64,000 nucleotides of DNA from Vagococcus martis (GTDB lineage: Bacteria; Bacillota; Bacilli; Lactobacillales; Vagococcaceae), in assembly GCF_002026305.1 (NCBI RefSeq), contig NZ_MVAB01000001.1, positions 1,718,001 to 1,782,000 of the forward strand, in the 5' to 3' direction. Positions within the stretch are counted from its first letter, which is position 1, and each line of letters opens with the position of its first letter. Positions 1-9,799 of the stretch are shown here, one piece after another. Below the pieces are notes generated by a model. That model made no database searches, was not told the DNA's origin, and worked only from the letters and a program-made list of their open reading frames with translations. The position numbers were made by a program, and so were the translations under genes.

Positions 1-1491
1 TTAAGTGACGAAAAAGATGTTCATCTGAAACAAGCAAGACATCCACTAATTGATGAAGACGTTGTGGTACCAAATGATATCGTGATTGGAAAAGATTATC
101 AGGCTGTTGTTATTACAGGACCAAATACAGGTGGTAAGACAATTACACTTAAAACATTAGGATTACTACAATTAATGGGACAATCTGGTTTACCAATTCC
201 TGTAGGTGAAGAAAGTAGTATTGGAATCTTTTCAAATATTTATGCAGATATAGGGGATGAGCAGTCGATTGAGCAGAATTTATCAACGTTCTCTTCACAT
301 ATGACAAACATTGTGTCAATTTTAGATAATCTTGATTCAGATAGTTTGGTATTATTTGATGAGTTAGGAGCAGGAACAGATCCACAAGAAGGAGCGGCAC
401 TTGCTATTTCTATTCTAGATAAAGTTGGAGAAATCGGCGCCTATGTTATGGCAACGACTCACTATCCTGAGTTAAAGGTTTATGGCTATAATCGTCCGAA
501 TACAATCAATGCTAGTATGGAATTTGATGTTGATACACTTAGTCCAACATATCATTTGTTAATTGGGATTCCTGGTCGAAGTAACGCGTTTGAAATATCA
601 AAACGTTTAGGATTATCTCCTGATATCATTGAGCAATCTAAACAAATTATTGATGGAGAAAGCCAAGATTTAAATGATATGATTTCTGATTTAGAAAACC
701 AACGTAAAATGACAGAAACTGAATATCTGGAAATGCGTCACTATGCTGATGAAGCAGAAAATCTTTATCATGATTTAAAAGAAGCGTATGAACGATTCTT
801 TACCGAACGTGAAAAAGAGATGAATAAGGCTAAAAGAGAAGCGAATGAAGTCATCAGTAAAGCGCAAGAAGAATCAGAAAAAATGATTAAAGACATTCGT
901 CAAATGCAACTAAGAACAGGGAATAATCAATCTGTTAAAGAACATGAATTGATTGAAGTTAAATCAGGATTAGAAAATCTAAAACATGATGAAACACATT
1001 TGAAGAAAAATAAAGTCTTGAAAAAAGAGAAAGAGAAAAAATCATTTAAAGCTGGTGATGATGTTTTAGTTGAAGCATTTGGTCAACGAGGAACATTGAT
1101 TGAGAAAGTTGGCAATAAAGAATGGCAAGTGCAACTAGGTATTCTGAAGATGAATGTATCAGAAGATGGCATGACACGAATTGCGCCTGAGAAAGAACCT
1201 CGCATGCGTGTATCAACGGTAAAAAGTGATGGCGGCGGTAGTCGTCAATCCGTTTCAACTCAACTGGATTTACGTGGTAAACGTTATGAAGACGCCTTAG
1301 CAGAAGTTGATCAATACATTGATGCTGCCTTACTTGCAGGTTATCCTCAAGTAACGATTGTCCACGGACGTGGAACGGGTGCTTTAAAACAAGGGGTACA
1401 AGAGTACTTGAAAAATAATCGTCGAGTAAAAAAATATAATTTTGCTCCTAGCAATCAAGGTGGAGACGGTGCGACAATTGTGACTTTCTAA
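1..1491 (+). CDS. mutS2: MutS2, C-terminal part (5' end outside window)
   Basis: The reading frame is open from base 1, so the gene starts upstream; 496 codons are visible of a family length near 785. The MutS-type ATPase is seen as Walker A GPNTGGKT (visible residue about 40) and Walker B LVLFDELGAGTD (about 116). A long charged coiled-coil follows, then a C-terminal Smr domain with LDLRGKR and HGRGTG. MutS2 lacks the mismatch-recognition domain of MutS; in the family it is linked to suppression of recombination and, in Bacillus, to splitting collided ribosomes through the Smr domain. It sits just upstream of trxA, as in many Firmicutes. Confidence 0.95.
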   Translation, partial: LSDEKDVHLKQARHPLIDEDVVVPNDIVIGKDYQAVVITGPNTGGKTITLKTLGLLQLMGQSGLPIPVGEESSIGIFSNIYADIGDEQSIEQNLSTFSSHMTNIVSILDNLDSDSLVLFDELGAGTDPQEGAALAISILDKVGEIGAYVMATTHYPELKVYGYNRPNTINASMEFDVDTLSPTYHLLIGIPGRSNAFEISKRLGLSPDIIEQSKQIIDGESQDLNDMISDLENQRKMTETEYLEMRHYADEAENLYHDLKEAYERFFTEREKEMNKAKREANEVISKAQEESEKMIKDIRQMQLRTGNNQSVKEHELIEVKSGLENLKHDETHLKKNKVLKKEKEKKSFKAGDDVLVEAFGQRGTLIEKVGNKEWQVQLGILKMNVSEDGMTRIAPEKEPRMRVSTVKSDGGGSRQSVSTQLDLRGKRYEDALAEVDQYIDAALLAGYPQVTIVHGRGTGALKQGVQEYLKNNRRVKKYNFAPSNQGGDGATIVTF

Positions 1492-1576
1492 AAAGTGAGC
1501 AGATTGTTAGTTCTTTACTACCCCCGATGGTATAATCAGTTTATAAAGTAAAAGATTATTTAGGAGATGAATGAAT

Positions 1577-1888
1577 ATGGTAGAAAATATTACAGATGCA
1601 AATTTTGCAGCAGAAACAGATGAAGGATTAGTATTGGTAGACTTCTGGGCACCTTGGTGTGGACCATGTCGTATGCAAGGACCTATCTTAGACGGTATCG
1701 CAACAGAATACCAAGACAAAGTAAAAATTGTTAAAGTAAATGTGGATGAAAATCCTCAAACAAGTCAAGCACACGGAATCATGAGCATTCCAACATTATT
1801 ACTTAAAAAAGATGGTCAAGTTGTTGAACAAATGATTGGTGTCCAACAAAAACCACAATTAGAACAAGTATTTAATAAATATCTTTAA
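1577..1888 (+). CDS. trxA: Thioredoxin
   Basis: A 103-residue single-domain thioredoxin with the active site WCGPC near residue 28 and the conserved cis-proline in SIPTLLL. It reduces protein disulfides in the cytosol using thioredoxin reductase. I chose ATG 1577 (MVENITDANF), because the AGGAG at 1562-1566 lies 10 nt before it; ATG 1571 two codons earlier is only 4 nt from that site. A good -10 (TATAAT at 1531) with no clear -35 precedes the gene, so it may have its own promoter as well as read-through from mutS2. Confidence 0.96.
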   Translation: MVENITDANFAAETDEGLVLVDFWAPWCGPCRMQGPILDGIATEYQDKVKIVKVNVDENPQTSQAHGIMSIPTLLLKKDGQVVEQMIGVQQKPQLEQVFNKYL

Positions 1889-1894
1889 AATTAT

Positions 1895-1938
1895 AATCAT
1901 TCTATGGTGCTATAATCACTGTGGAATGATTTTTTTTT
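1895..1938 (+). terminator. Rho-independent terminator after trxA
   Basis: The arms AATCATTC and GGAATGATT, separated by about 20 nt, are followed by a run of eight or nine T. It separates trxA from uvrC. Confidence 0.75.
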
Positions 1939-1986
1939 CAACAAATTGTATACTTGATAAAGAGAGAGTACAAGGAGATTGAACTA

Positions 1987-3768
1987 GTGAACGAAAGAAT
2001 AAAAAATAAATTAGCTTTGTTGCCAGATCAGCCAGGCTGTTATTTGATGAAAGATAAACATAATACGATTATATATGTTGGTAAGGCGAAAATTTTAAAA
2101 AATCGAGTGCGGTCTTATTTTACTGGGACGCATGATGAGAAAACACAACGACTAGTAAGTGAAATTGTAGATTTTGAGACGATTATCACAGAGTCGAATA
2201 CAGAAGCCTTGCTTTTAGAAATAAATTTAATCCAAAAGAATATGCCGAAGTATAACATTATGTTAAAAGATGATAAAAGCTATCCCTTCATCAAGATAAC
2301 AAATGAAAAAGCCCCAAGATTATTGATTACACGCAAAGTATTAAAAGATAATGCGATTTATTTTGGTCCGTATCCAGATGTAAAAGCAGCCAATGAAACG
2401 AAACGATTGCTTGATAAAATTTATCCACTTAGAAAATGTAAAAATTTACCGAATGAAGTGTGTTTGTACTATCATATGGGACAATGTTTAGGTCCTTGTG
2501 TGAACCCAGTAGTAGAAGCGAAGTATAAAGAGATGGTAGAAGAGATCAAAAAATTCCTAAATGGCGGCTATACAGAAATTCAAAAAAAGATAGAAGAAAA
2601 AATGATAAAAGCTTCTGAGAATATGGAGTTTGAAAAAGCGGCTGAATACCGTGATCAAATTCAGTCGATTCAAAGTGTGATGACCAAACAAAAAATGACC
2701 AACGCAGATTTTGTTGATCGTGATGTATTTGGTTATTATGCCGATAAAGGATGGATGGTTGTTCAAGTCTTTTTTGTTAGACAAGGAAAACTAATTGAGC
2801 GAAATGTATTTGATTTTCCATTTTATAATGAACCAGAAGAAGATATGTTGACTTTTATTGGGCAATTTTATCAAGAGAATCACCATTTTATTCCCAAAGA
2901 AATACTATTACCAAAAGAATTGGATAAAAGCCTTGTCGAAGCGATGATTCCAACTAAAATTTTACAACCTCAACGCGGTGAGAAAAAAGATTTAGTGAAT
3001 TTAGCCAATAAAAATGCCAAAATTTATTTAGAAGAACAATTTAGTTTAATAGAAAGAAAAGAAGATAGAACAATCGGCGCTGTAGAAAAATTAGGACAAG
3101 CAATGAGGATACCAACACCTAATAGAATAGAAGCGTTTGATAATTCAAATATTATGGGGGTCGATCCTGTTTCTGCGATGGTGGTATATGTGGATGGCAA
3201 ACCATCGAAAAAAGATTATCGTAAATTTAAAATTAAAACAGTCGAAGGACCGGATGATTATGCTTCAATGAAGGAAGTCATTTACAGACGTTACTCTCGA
3301 GTAATAAAAGATAATTTACCAATGCCAGATTTAATCTTAATTGATGGTGGAAAAGGGCAAGTACATGCTGCTCAAAATGTTCTTGATAACCAATTAGGTT
3401 TAGATATACCAATTGCAGGATTAGCTAAAAATGATCAACATAAAACCAGTGAATTATTATTTGGACCAGACTTAGATGTTGTGCCATTAAAACGAAATTC
3501 TTCAGAGTTCTTTTTACTTCAACGTATACAAGATGAGGTGCATAGATTTGCGATAACATTTCATCGTTCAACCCGTAGTAAAACAAGTTTTGCATCAAAA
3601 CTTGATGGGATAGAAGGCCTTGGACCTAAGCGTAAGAAAAAACTATTAACGACATTTAAATCTATGAAAAAAATTGAGGAAGCGAGTGTCGAAGATTTAG
3701 TTGATTCTGGGCTTCCAAAAACTGTTGCAACCAATGTATACCAACATTTTCAAACGATAAAAAAATAG
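1987..3768 (+). CDS. uvrC: UvrABC excinuclease subunit C
   Basis: A 593-residue protein of normal UvrC length. It has an N-terminal GIY-YIG nuclease (PGCYLMKD, then IIYVGKAK), a UVR motif around residues 200-235 ([13 protein letters not shown]), a C-terminal RNase H-like nuclease with IEAFDNSN and [10 protein letters not shown], and a final helix-hairpin-helix ([15 protein letters not shown]). It makes both incisions in nucleotide excision repair. The frame is open from a TTG at 1954, but GTG 1987 has AAGGAG at 1972-1977 nine bases upstream, so I place the start there. Confidence 0.95.
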   Translation: MNERIKNKLALLPDQPGCYLMKDKHNTIIYVGKAKILKNRVRSYFTGTHDEKTQRLVSEIVDFETIITESNTEALLLEINLIQKNMPKYNIMLKDDKSYPFIKITNEKAPRLLITRKVLKDNAIYFGPYPDVKAANETKRLLDKIYPLRKCKNLPNEVCLYYHMGQCLGPCVNPVVEAKYKEMVEEIKKFLNGGYTEIQKKIEEKMIKASENMEFEKAAEYRDQIQSIQSVMTKQKMTNADFVDRDVFGYYADKGWMVVQVFFVRQGKLIERNVFDFPFYNEPEEDMLTFIGQFYQENHHFIPKEILLPKELDKSLVEAMIPTKILQPQRGEKKDLVNLANKNAKIYLEEQFSLIERKEDRTIGAVEKLGQAMRIPTPNRIEAFDNSNIMGVDPVSAMVVYVDGKPSKKDYRKFKIKTVEGPDDYASMKEVIYRRYSRVIKDNLPMPDLILIDGGKGQVHAAQNVLDNQLGLDIPIAGLAKNDQHKTSELLFGPDLDVVPLKRNSSEFFLLQRIQDEVHRFAITFHRSTRSKTSFASKLDGIEGLGPKRKKKLLTTFKSMKKIEEASVEDLVDSGLPKTVATNVYQHFQTIKK

Positions 3769-3837
3769 TCAAAGTAGCAAAAAAGTGTTACAATTTAAAA
3801 CGTGTTTTTTTAATTCGATAATAGAGGAGTTTTAACC

Positions 3838-4131
3838 ATGAGTTTAATCATACAAATTGTTACATTAGTTATCATTTTTACTAGTATGTTTATTTATTAT
3901 CGTCAAGTGAGTAAAGCAAAAAAGAGTCAGATAGGTTTGGAAGTATTAGCAAGAACATCTCAACTTAGTATGAGTGCTTTTGTTTTAGGACTTGGTGTTA
4001 TTTTAATTGAATTAAATTCGTTTGGGTTATCAAGAAGTGAGTTTGTGAATCACTTACTGATTTATGGTGCATTTGTCAGTTTGGTAACAATAATCAGTAT
4101 TTGGTATTACTCTCGAACGTTAAAAAATTAG
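3838..4131 (+). CDS. Small membrane protein, possibly YtpI-like
   Basis: A 97-residue protein with three predicted membrane helices at about residues 3-22, 42-62 and 70-91, joined by short basic loops (RQVSKAKKSQ). The size and three-helix pattern resemble the YtpI family of Firmicutes, but this is a weak likeness and no function is known. The start ATG follows GAGGAG with normal spacing. It is a single-gene unit between uvrC and ndh. Confidence 0.75.
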   Translation: MSLIIQIVTLVIIFTSMFIYYRQVSKAKKSQIGLEVLARTSQLSMSAFVLGLGVILIELNSFGLSRSEFVNHLLIYGAFVSLVTIISIWYYSRTLKN

Positions 4132-4166
4132 AAAAATATTTGTTTTTTAATTCACAGTCAAATATT

Positions 4167-4195
4167 TTGACTTTTTTGTGAAAAAGAACTATAGT
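4167..4195 (+). promoter_or_regulatory. Sigma-A promoter for ndh
   Basis: TTGACT at 4167-4172 and TATAGT at 4190-4195 are separated by exactly 17 bp, about 33 bp before the ndh start codon. Confidence 0.75.
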
Positions 4196-4227
4196 GTCCA
4201 TTGAATAAAAGTTGGAGGGAATAAAAA

Positions 4228-5436
4228 ATGAGCAGACCAAGAGTCGTTATTTTGGGGGCAGGCTACGCAGGCCTAAAAACAGCTAAAGAATTGAGCAAGA
4301 AAAATGTTGATGCTGATATCATTTTGGTGAACAAAAATGATTATCACTATGAATCAACACAATTACACGAAGTAGCAGCAGGAACAGAACCAGCTAGTAA
4401 AATAACTTTCAACATTGTTGATGTTATTGATACTAAGAAAGTTCAGTTCTTAAAAGACACTGTTATCAAAGTTGATAAAGATAACAAAAAAGTTTTATTA
4501 GAAAACACTGGTGAATTAGCTTATGACTATTTAGTGATGGCATTAGGATTTGAATCAGAAACATTTGGTATTCCAGGTGTTGATGACTATTCGTTACCAT
4601 TAGTGAATATTAAAACAGCTGAAGCAGCACAAGCTCATCTAGATAGAGCATTAGCTAACTACCAAAAATCTAAAGATGAATTAGATTTATCTATCGTAGT
4701 TTGTGGAGCTGGATTTACAAGTATTGAGTATTTAGGAGAAATTACAAATCGTATTCCTAAATTAGCTAAAACAATGAATTTTCCAATGGATAAAGTAAAA
4801 ATCACTTGTATTGAAGCAATGCCAACATTACTACCAATGTTCTCTGAAAAACTTGGTCAATTTGGTATTGATGTATTGAAAAAACGTGGTGTAACGTTTA
4901 AAGTCGGAACACCAATTAAAGAAATTAAAGAACATGCTGTTGTTTACGAAGAAAATGGTGAATTGAAAGAAGTTCATGCTCATACCATTATTTGGACAAC
5001 AGGTGTTAAAGGTAGTCATGTTGTCGGTGAATCTGGATTTGCTGAACGTCGTGGACGTGTAATGGTTGAAAAAGATTTACGTGTTGAAGGATATCCTGAT
5101 GTCTTCATGATTAGTGACGTGAGTGCTGTGATGGATGAAGAGTCTGGAAGACCATTCCCAACAACAGCTCAAATTGCGATTAAACAAGGTGAAGCCGCTG
5201 CAAATAACTTAGCTCGCTTATTAAATAACCAACCAACAGAAGCTTTTACTTTCAAATCTTTAGGTACTGTTGCTTCAATCGGTAATAACGTTGGTATCGG
5301 ACAAATATTAGGTGGTAAAGAAGTCAAAGGTTATATGGGTTCAATTGTTAAGAAAAGCATTATTAACAAATCACTTCTTGCTGTGGGAACAGCAGGGACC
5401 CTTCTTAAAAAAGGTCGATTTGATTACTATCATTAA
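4228..5436 (+). CDS. ndh: Type II NADH dehydrogenase (NDH-2)
   Basis: A 402-residue FAD-dependent pyridine-nucleotide oxidoreductase. The N-terminal FAD-binding fold shows GAGYAG (residues about 9-14), and the second Rossmann fold for NADH shows CGAGFTSIEYLGE near 157. The FAD-closing motif VFMISDVSA lies near 297. NDH-2 passes electrons from NADH to the quinone pool without pumping protons and is membrane-associated through its C-terminal region, here basic and hydrophobic (VKKSIINKSLLAVG). It is monocistronic, with its own promoter and a strong terminator. Confidence 0.92.
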   Translation: MSRPRVVILGAGYAGLKTAKELSKKNVDADIILVNKNDYHYESTQLHEVAAGTEPASKITFNIVDVIDTKKVQFLKDTVIKVDKDNKKVLLENTGELAYDYLVMALGFESETFGIPGVDDYSLPLVNIKTAEAAQAHLDRALANYQKSKDELDLSIVVCGAGFTSIEYLGEITNRIPKLAKTMNFPMDKVKITCIEAMPTLLPMFSEKLGQFGIDVLKKRGVTFKVGTPIKEIKEHAVVYEENGELKEVHAHTIIWTTGVKGSHVVGESGFAERRGRVMVEKDLRVEGYPDVFMISDVSAVMDEESGRPFPTTAQIAIKQGEAAANNLARLLNNQPTEAFTFKSLGTVASIGNNVGIGQILGGKEVKGYMGSIVKKSIINKSLLAVGTAGTLLKKGRFDYYH

Positions 5437-5445
5437 GATAAAATT

Positions 5446-5487
5446 AAACAGCAATTCTAAGTATTTATACTTAAGATTGCTGTTTTT
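5446..5487. terminator. Bidirectional terminator between ndh and sdaAA
   Basis: A long hairpin pairs AAACAGCAAT with ATTGCTGTTT around a CTAAGTA/TACTTA inner stem. It is flanked by T-rich sequence on both sides and serves convergent ndh and sdaAA. Confidence 0.8.
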
Positions 5488-5499
5488 GTTTTATTAAAA

Positions 5500-6369
5500 T
5501 CATTTATTATTATAAAGTTGATGCATAATTTTTTTTCCTGTTTTAGTGGCAGCTAGTCCACCTTCAGCAGTTTCTTTAAAAGCAGAAGGCATTTGCATCC
5601 CCACTTGATGCATGGCTTCAATGACTTCATCAACAGGAATGACACTTTTTACTCCTGCTAAAGCCATATCGGCAGAAATAAATGCTTGTGATGCACCAAG
5701 AGCATTTCTCTTAATACAAGGAATTTCTACCAAGCCTGCAACTGGATCGCAGATTAAACCAAGCATATTGATAATAGTAATAGCGACAGCTTGAGATGCT
5801 TGTTCAGGTGTACCACCACAAGTTTCAACAAGAGCACCACTTGCCATAGCACTAGCTGATCCGACTTCAGCTTGGCATCCTCCAGCAGCACCACTAATTG
5901 AGGCATTGTTAGCAATGACTAAACCGATAGCGCCAGCTGCAAATAAAAAGTTGATTTGTTGCTCTTTTGTTAATTCACGTTCATCTGTTAGAGCGGATAA
6001 TACTCCTGCAGCTACACCAGCACTCCCAGCAGTAGGTGTGGCGCAAATTAATCCCATCTCAGCATTTACTTCATTGACCGCCATGGCATTTTGCACCGCA
6101 CGTAAAATAGTCTCACCACTTAAAAAATCACCTTTATTAATATATTGATTCATTCTAGGAGCATCTCCACCGGTTAAACCGGTTACAGAAGTGACCCCTT
6201 TTACCCCTTTTTCAATTGAGGCTAACATGACGGAAAGATTTTTTTCCATGTGAGCGATAATCACTTCACGTGGTCGCTGTGAAACTTCTATTTCTGTTTG
6301 GATCATGGCTTCAGCAATCGAACCATGTTCATTTGCTAAAATAACTAATTCTTCAATTGTTTCAAACAT
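5500..6369 (-). CDS. sdaAA: L-serine dehydratase, iron-sulfur alpha subunit
   Basis: A 289-residue catalytic subunit that deaminates L-serine to pyruvate and ammonia with a [4Fe-4S] cluster. The cluster cysteines are in AGGCQAEVG, ETCGGTPEQ and LICDPVAG, with the conserved ICATPTAGSAG segment before them. The start is placed at ATG 6369 (MFETIEEL), which has AAAGGA upstream; the open frame runs further 5' but overlaps sdaAB. Thirteen bases separate it from sdaAB, so the two subunits are co-expressed. Confidence 0.95.
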   Translation of the reverse strand: MFETIEELVILANEHGSIAEAMIQTEIEVSQRPREVIIAHMEKNLSVMLASIEKGVKGVTSVTGLTGGDAPRMNQYINKGDFLSGETILRAVQNAMAVNEVNAEMGLICATPTAGSAGVAAGVLSALTDERELTKEQQINFLFAAGAIGLVIANNASISGAAGGCQAEVGSASAMASGALVETCGGTPEQASQAVAITIINMLGLICDPVAGLVEIPCIKRNALGASQAFISADMALAGVKSVIPVDEVIEAMHQVGMQMPSAFKETAEGGLAATKTGKKIMHQLYNNK

Positions 6370-6382
6370 TCCTGTGTCCTTT

Positions 6383-7042
6383 CTAGTTGAAAAAATCAAC
6401 CGCATCAATATGTTCTATTTGTCGTAATGAATCAAGTAATCCTTCTACTCGGTTATCGACTTCTATAATCATCATCGCTTTTTCGCCTTTTGCTTCACGA
6501 GTTAATGTCATCGTACTAATATTAATATTCTTTTCAGATAATAAGCGTGTCACATTCGCAACAACTCCAGGTTTATCTTGATGGAAAGTAATGTAGGTTG
6601 GGGTAGAAAAATCTAGATTAATTTTAAACCCATTTAATTCAGAAATTTGAATCGATCCGCCACCAATAGAAATTCCTGTACATGTCATGGTTCGATCTTT
6701 TGTTCGAAGCACCATCTTAACTTGGTTTGGGTGGTCGGCTTTTTCAATTTTAGGGATAAACGCCACTTCCATCCCTTTTTCATGTGCAATTTCTAAAGAT
6801 TTAGACAGACGATCATCGTCAGGTTCCATACCGAGTAACCCACCGACTAGGGCAATATCCGTACCGTGACCTCTATATGTTTTGGCAAATGATTCATATA
6901 AGTAAATATCAACAGATAAAGGCTGTTCACCTAATATTCGTCTGATGACTTTACCAATTCTGGCAGCTCCTGCAGTATGAGAACTGCTTGGTCCAATCAT
7001 GACTGGTCCAATGATATCGAAAACGCTATTATATTGACCCAT
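6383..7042 (-). CDS. sdaAB: L-serine dehydratase, beta subunit
   Basis: A 219-residue partner of the alpha subunit. The N-terminal domain carries the hallmark IGPSSSHTAGAARIG (residues about 17-31), and a C-terminal ACT domain starts near residue 147 (ITFHQDKPGVVANVTRLL). The ACT domain probably senses amino acids. First gene of the sdaAB-sdaAA pair; the 5' region is shared with divergent cinA. Confidence 0.95.
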   Translation of the reverse strand: MGQYNSVFDIIGPVMIGPSSSHTAGAARIGKVIRRILGEQPLSVDIYLYESFAKTYRGHGTDIALVGGLLGMEPDDDRLSKSLEIAHEKGMEVAFIPKIEKADHPNQVKMVLRTKDRTMTCTGISIGGGSIQISELNGFKINLDFSTPTYITFHQDKPGVVANVTRLLSEKNINISTMTLTREAKGEKAMMIIEVDNRVEGLLDSLRQIEHIDAVDFFN

Positions 7043-7185
7043 GTTTTTCCTCCATATCTATTTAATTATTGGTTTTAGTTTACCATAAAGGTTATTCTAT
7101 ATTTTGAATTAAGTCTTTTTTTTATTTAAATATAATGTGATAAAATGAAAAAAACGTATATTAATTTATGAGTGGAGGAATATAG

Positions 7186-8400
7186 ATGAAAACAGAATTA
7201 ATTGTTGTTGGAACAGAACTTTTACTTGGCCAAATCGTCAACACAAATGGGGCATATTTATCAAAAGAATTAGCAGATTTAGGTTATGAAGTGTATTTTG
7301 AAACGACGGTAGGTGATAATAAAAAAAGATTAACTGACACAATAGAATTAGCATCTACAAGAAGTGAATTAGTTATCTTATGTGGTGGGTTAGGTCCAAC
7401 TACTGATGATTTAACAAAAGAAGCGGTGAGTGAATTCATTCATGAACCACTAGAGTATGATGAGGAATCTCTAGAAAAAATTTATCATCTATTTACGTCA
7501 ACTGATAAAAAAATGCCTGAAAATAATAAACAACAGGCTCTAACATTTAAAAAAGGGATCACACTAAAAAATCCGACAGGGCTAGCATGCGGAATTTTTA
7601 TTACGGTGAATGATGTTCATTATTTACTGTTACCTGGTCCACCCAGTGAATTGACAGCTATGTTCGAACAAGCTGCTAAACCTTTGCTCAGAAAATTAGC
7701 ACCACATCATAAAGAACTTGTTTCACGCTATTTACGTTTTATTGATATTGGAGAATCACAACTTGTGACAGATTTATCTGATTTAATTGATGCACAAACA
7801 AATCCAACTGTTGCCCCATATGCTAAATCAAATGAAGTAATGTTACGACTTACGGCACAAAGTTCAGATTTACAAACAGCCAAGCGTCTACTAGATGAAA
7901 TGGAAGAAAAAATATTAGCTATTGAGAAAGAATTCTTCTATGGCTATGGAGAAGAGTTGACTATTCAAGATGTCGCTGTTAATCAATTAAAACAAAAAGG
8001 CAAAACTCTTGCGGTAATTGATATGTTAACAGACGGACAGTTCTTTACAAAAGGGATTGAGGTTCAAGATGGGACGGATGTTGTTAAATTTGGAGTGGCC
8101 CTTGAGAACAAAGGCATGTTAACTACATTGTTTGATAAAACATTTGATATAAACGATCATGAGACGCTTGGAAAAGAAATAGCGACATATAGTTTAGAAA
8201 AGTTTGGCACAGATTATGTGATGGTTCTCTTAGGAGATTTAAGTCGTGGAAATGATGAATTACCAGAGGGGACTATTTGGTTTGTCTTAGCTAGTGACAA
8301 TGGCGTGGTATGTAAAAAAAGAGTGTTTAAACGTCATCTAGCTTATATGAAAGATGGTGCCATTAAACACGGCTATAATTTTATTCGATTAAATAGTTAA
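7186..8400 (+). CDS. cinA: CinA-family protein with degenerate C-terminal domain
   Basis: A 404-residue protein upstream of recA, the usual place of cinA in Firmicutes. The N-terminal MoCF-like domain (residues 1-165) is well kept, with GTELLLGQIVNTN and CGGLGPTTDD. The C-terminal domain (about 250-404) should be the nicotinamide-nucleotide amidase domain with an ESxTGG active-site loop. Here that loop reads AVIDMLTDGQF, and the later TGIAGP-type segment is also absent (LLGDLSRGNDE instead). The amidase activity is therefore probably lost while the N-terminal domain may still act. RBS GGAGG lies 7 nt before the ATG. Confidence 0.9.
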   Translation: MKTELIVVGTELLLGQIVNTNGAYLSKELADLGYEVYFETTVGDNKKRLTDTIELASTRSELVILCGGLGPTTDDLTKEAVSEFIHEPLEYDEESLEKIYHLFTSTDKKMPENNKQQALTFKKGITLKNPTGLACGIFITVNDVHYLLLPGPPSELTAMFEQAAKPLLRKLAPHHKELVSRYLRFIDIGESQLVTDLSDLIDAQTNPTVAPYAKSNEVMLRLTAQSSDLQTAKRLLDEMEEKILAIEKEFFYGYGEELTIQDVAVNQLKQKGKTLAVIDMLTDGQFFTKGIEVQDGTDVVKFGVALENKGMLTTLFDKTFDINDHETLGKEIATYSLEKFGTDYVMVLLGDLSRGNDELPEGTIWFVLASDNGVVCKKRVFKRHLAYMKDGAIKHGYNFIRLNS

Positions 8401-8411
8401 AATAAAACACA

Positions 8412-8461
8412 CGAATATTTGTTCGCTTTTTTCTTGCTTTTTTGAATAAAAAAAGTATATT
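8412..8461 (+). promoter_or_regulatory. SOS (LexA) box and promoter of recA
   Basis: CGAATATTTGTTCG at 8412-8425 matches the Gram-positive LexA consensus CGAACNNNNGTTCG with one mismatch. It sits just upstream of TTGCTT (8434-8439) and TATATT (8456-8461), spaced 16 bp. This supports damage-inducible recA expression separate from cinA. Confidence 0.7.
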
Positions 8462-8498
8462 ATAAAGTGAAGAGATAAATATAATTGGAGGTACATAC

Positions 8499-9557
8499 AT
8501 GTCAGATAATCGTAAAGCAGCTTTAGATGCTGCCTTAAAAAAAATAGAAAAAGATTTTGGGAAAGGTTCAGTGATGAAACTAGGTGAAAAAGTTGATACT
8601 CAGATTTCGACTGTTTCAAGTGGTTCTCTTGCCCTAGACTCAGCTTTAGGAGTTGGTGGGTACCCACGAGGTAGAATCATTGAAGTATATGGCCCAGAAA
8701 GTTCAGGTAAAACAACGGTTGCATTGCATGCTATTGCCTCAGTACAAAAAGCAGGAGGAACAGCAGCGTTTATCGATGCTGAACATGCTTTAGATCCAAA
8801 ATATGCGAGTGCATTAGGTGTTAACATTGATGAGCTTCTTTTATCACAGCCGGATACTGGAGAACAAGGGCTGAACATTGCTGAAGCACTTGTTTCAAGT
8901 GGGGCAATTGATATTGTTGTTGTCGATTCAGTAGCTGCTTTAGTACCAAGAGCTGAGATTGATGGTGAAATGGGAGACGCTCATGTGGGGCTTCAAGCAC
9001 GTTTGATGTCACAAGCGTTAAGAAAACTATCTGGAACAATTAATAAAACAAAAACAATTGCGATATTTATTAACCAAATTCGTGAAAAAGTTGGTGTGAT
9101 GTTTGGTAACCCAGAAACAACTCCTGGGGGACGTGCATTGAAATTTTACGCAACTGTTCGTTTGGAAGTTCGTCGAGCAGAACAATTAAAATCAGGAACA
9201 GATATTATTGGTAATAGAACGAAAATAAAAGTAGTTAAAAATAAAGTAGCGCCACCATTTAGAATTGCTGAAGTTGATATCATGTACGGTGAAGGAATCT
9301 CTCAAGAGGGAGAACTACTGGACATGGCTGCTGATAAGGACATTGTTAACAAAAGTGGTGCATGGTATTCTTATGAAGAAGAACGTATCGGTCAAGGACG
9401 CGAAAATGCGAAGAAATATCTGACAGATCATCCAGAAATGAGAGAAGAAATTTACCAAAAAGTTCGTCTAGCATATAATATGGATGGAGTAGCACCAGAA
9501 GAAGCTACTGAAGAAAGTGATAAAACAGAAGAAGTATCATTAGAATTAGAAGATTAA
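8499..9557 (+). CDS. recA: Recombinase A
   Basis: A 352-residue RecA of normal length. Walker [10 protein letters not shown] lies near residue 66, followed by the catalytic and DNA-binding loops ([24 protein letters not shown]). The C-terminal tail is acidic (EEVSLELED), as is usual. It forms ATP-dependent filaments on single-stranded DNA for homologous recombination and triggers LexA cleavage. The strong GGAGG site, the LexA box upstream and a long terminator downstream make it a transcription unit of its own. Confidence 0.98.
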   Translation: MSDNRKAALDAALKKIEKDFGKGSVMKLGEKVDTQISTVSSGSLALDSALGVGGYPRGRIIEVYGPESSGKTTVALHAIASVQKAGGTAAFIDAEHALDPKYASALGVNIDELLLSQPDTGEQGLNIAEALVSSGAIDIVVVDSVAALVPRAEIDGEMGDAHVGLQARLMSQALRKLSGTINKTKTIAIFINQIREKVGVMFGNPETTPGGRALKFYATVRLEVRRAEQLKSGTDIIGNRTKIKVVKNKVAPPFRIAEVDIMYGEGISQEGELLDMAADKDIVNKSGAWYSYEEERIGQGRENAKKYLTDHPEMREEIYQKVRLAYNMDGVAPEEATEESDKTEEVSLELED

Positions 9558-9634
9558 AAAATCAACTCCTATATAGATCATTGAATAGTAATGAGTATTA
9601 TTTATCAATGATAATATAGAGGAGTTGATTTTTT
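9556..9634. terminator. Long hairpin terminator after recA
   Basis: The outer arms AAAATCAACTCC and GGAGTTGATTTT, extended by ATATAGA/TATAT pairs and an inner ATCATTGA/TCAATGAT stem, end in a T run. The remaining 160 bp up to the rny start is AT-rich with no gene. Confidence 0.8.
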
Positions 9635-9799
9635 CTTTCATATCTGAATCTTTTTTTAAGTTGACACTCCTTTTAACAAAGATTAGAATATATAATGTAT
9701 AGAAATATATACACTCATATTTTATATATGATTTAGTCATAATGATATGTTTTAAATCTATGAATAACACAATAATAAAGATAGTATGGAGGTGTTTTT

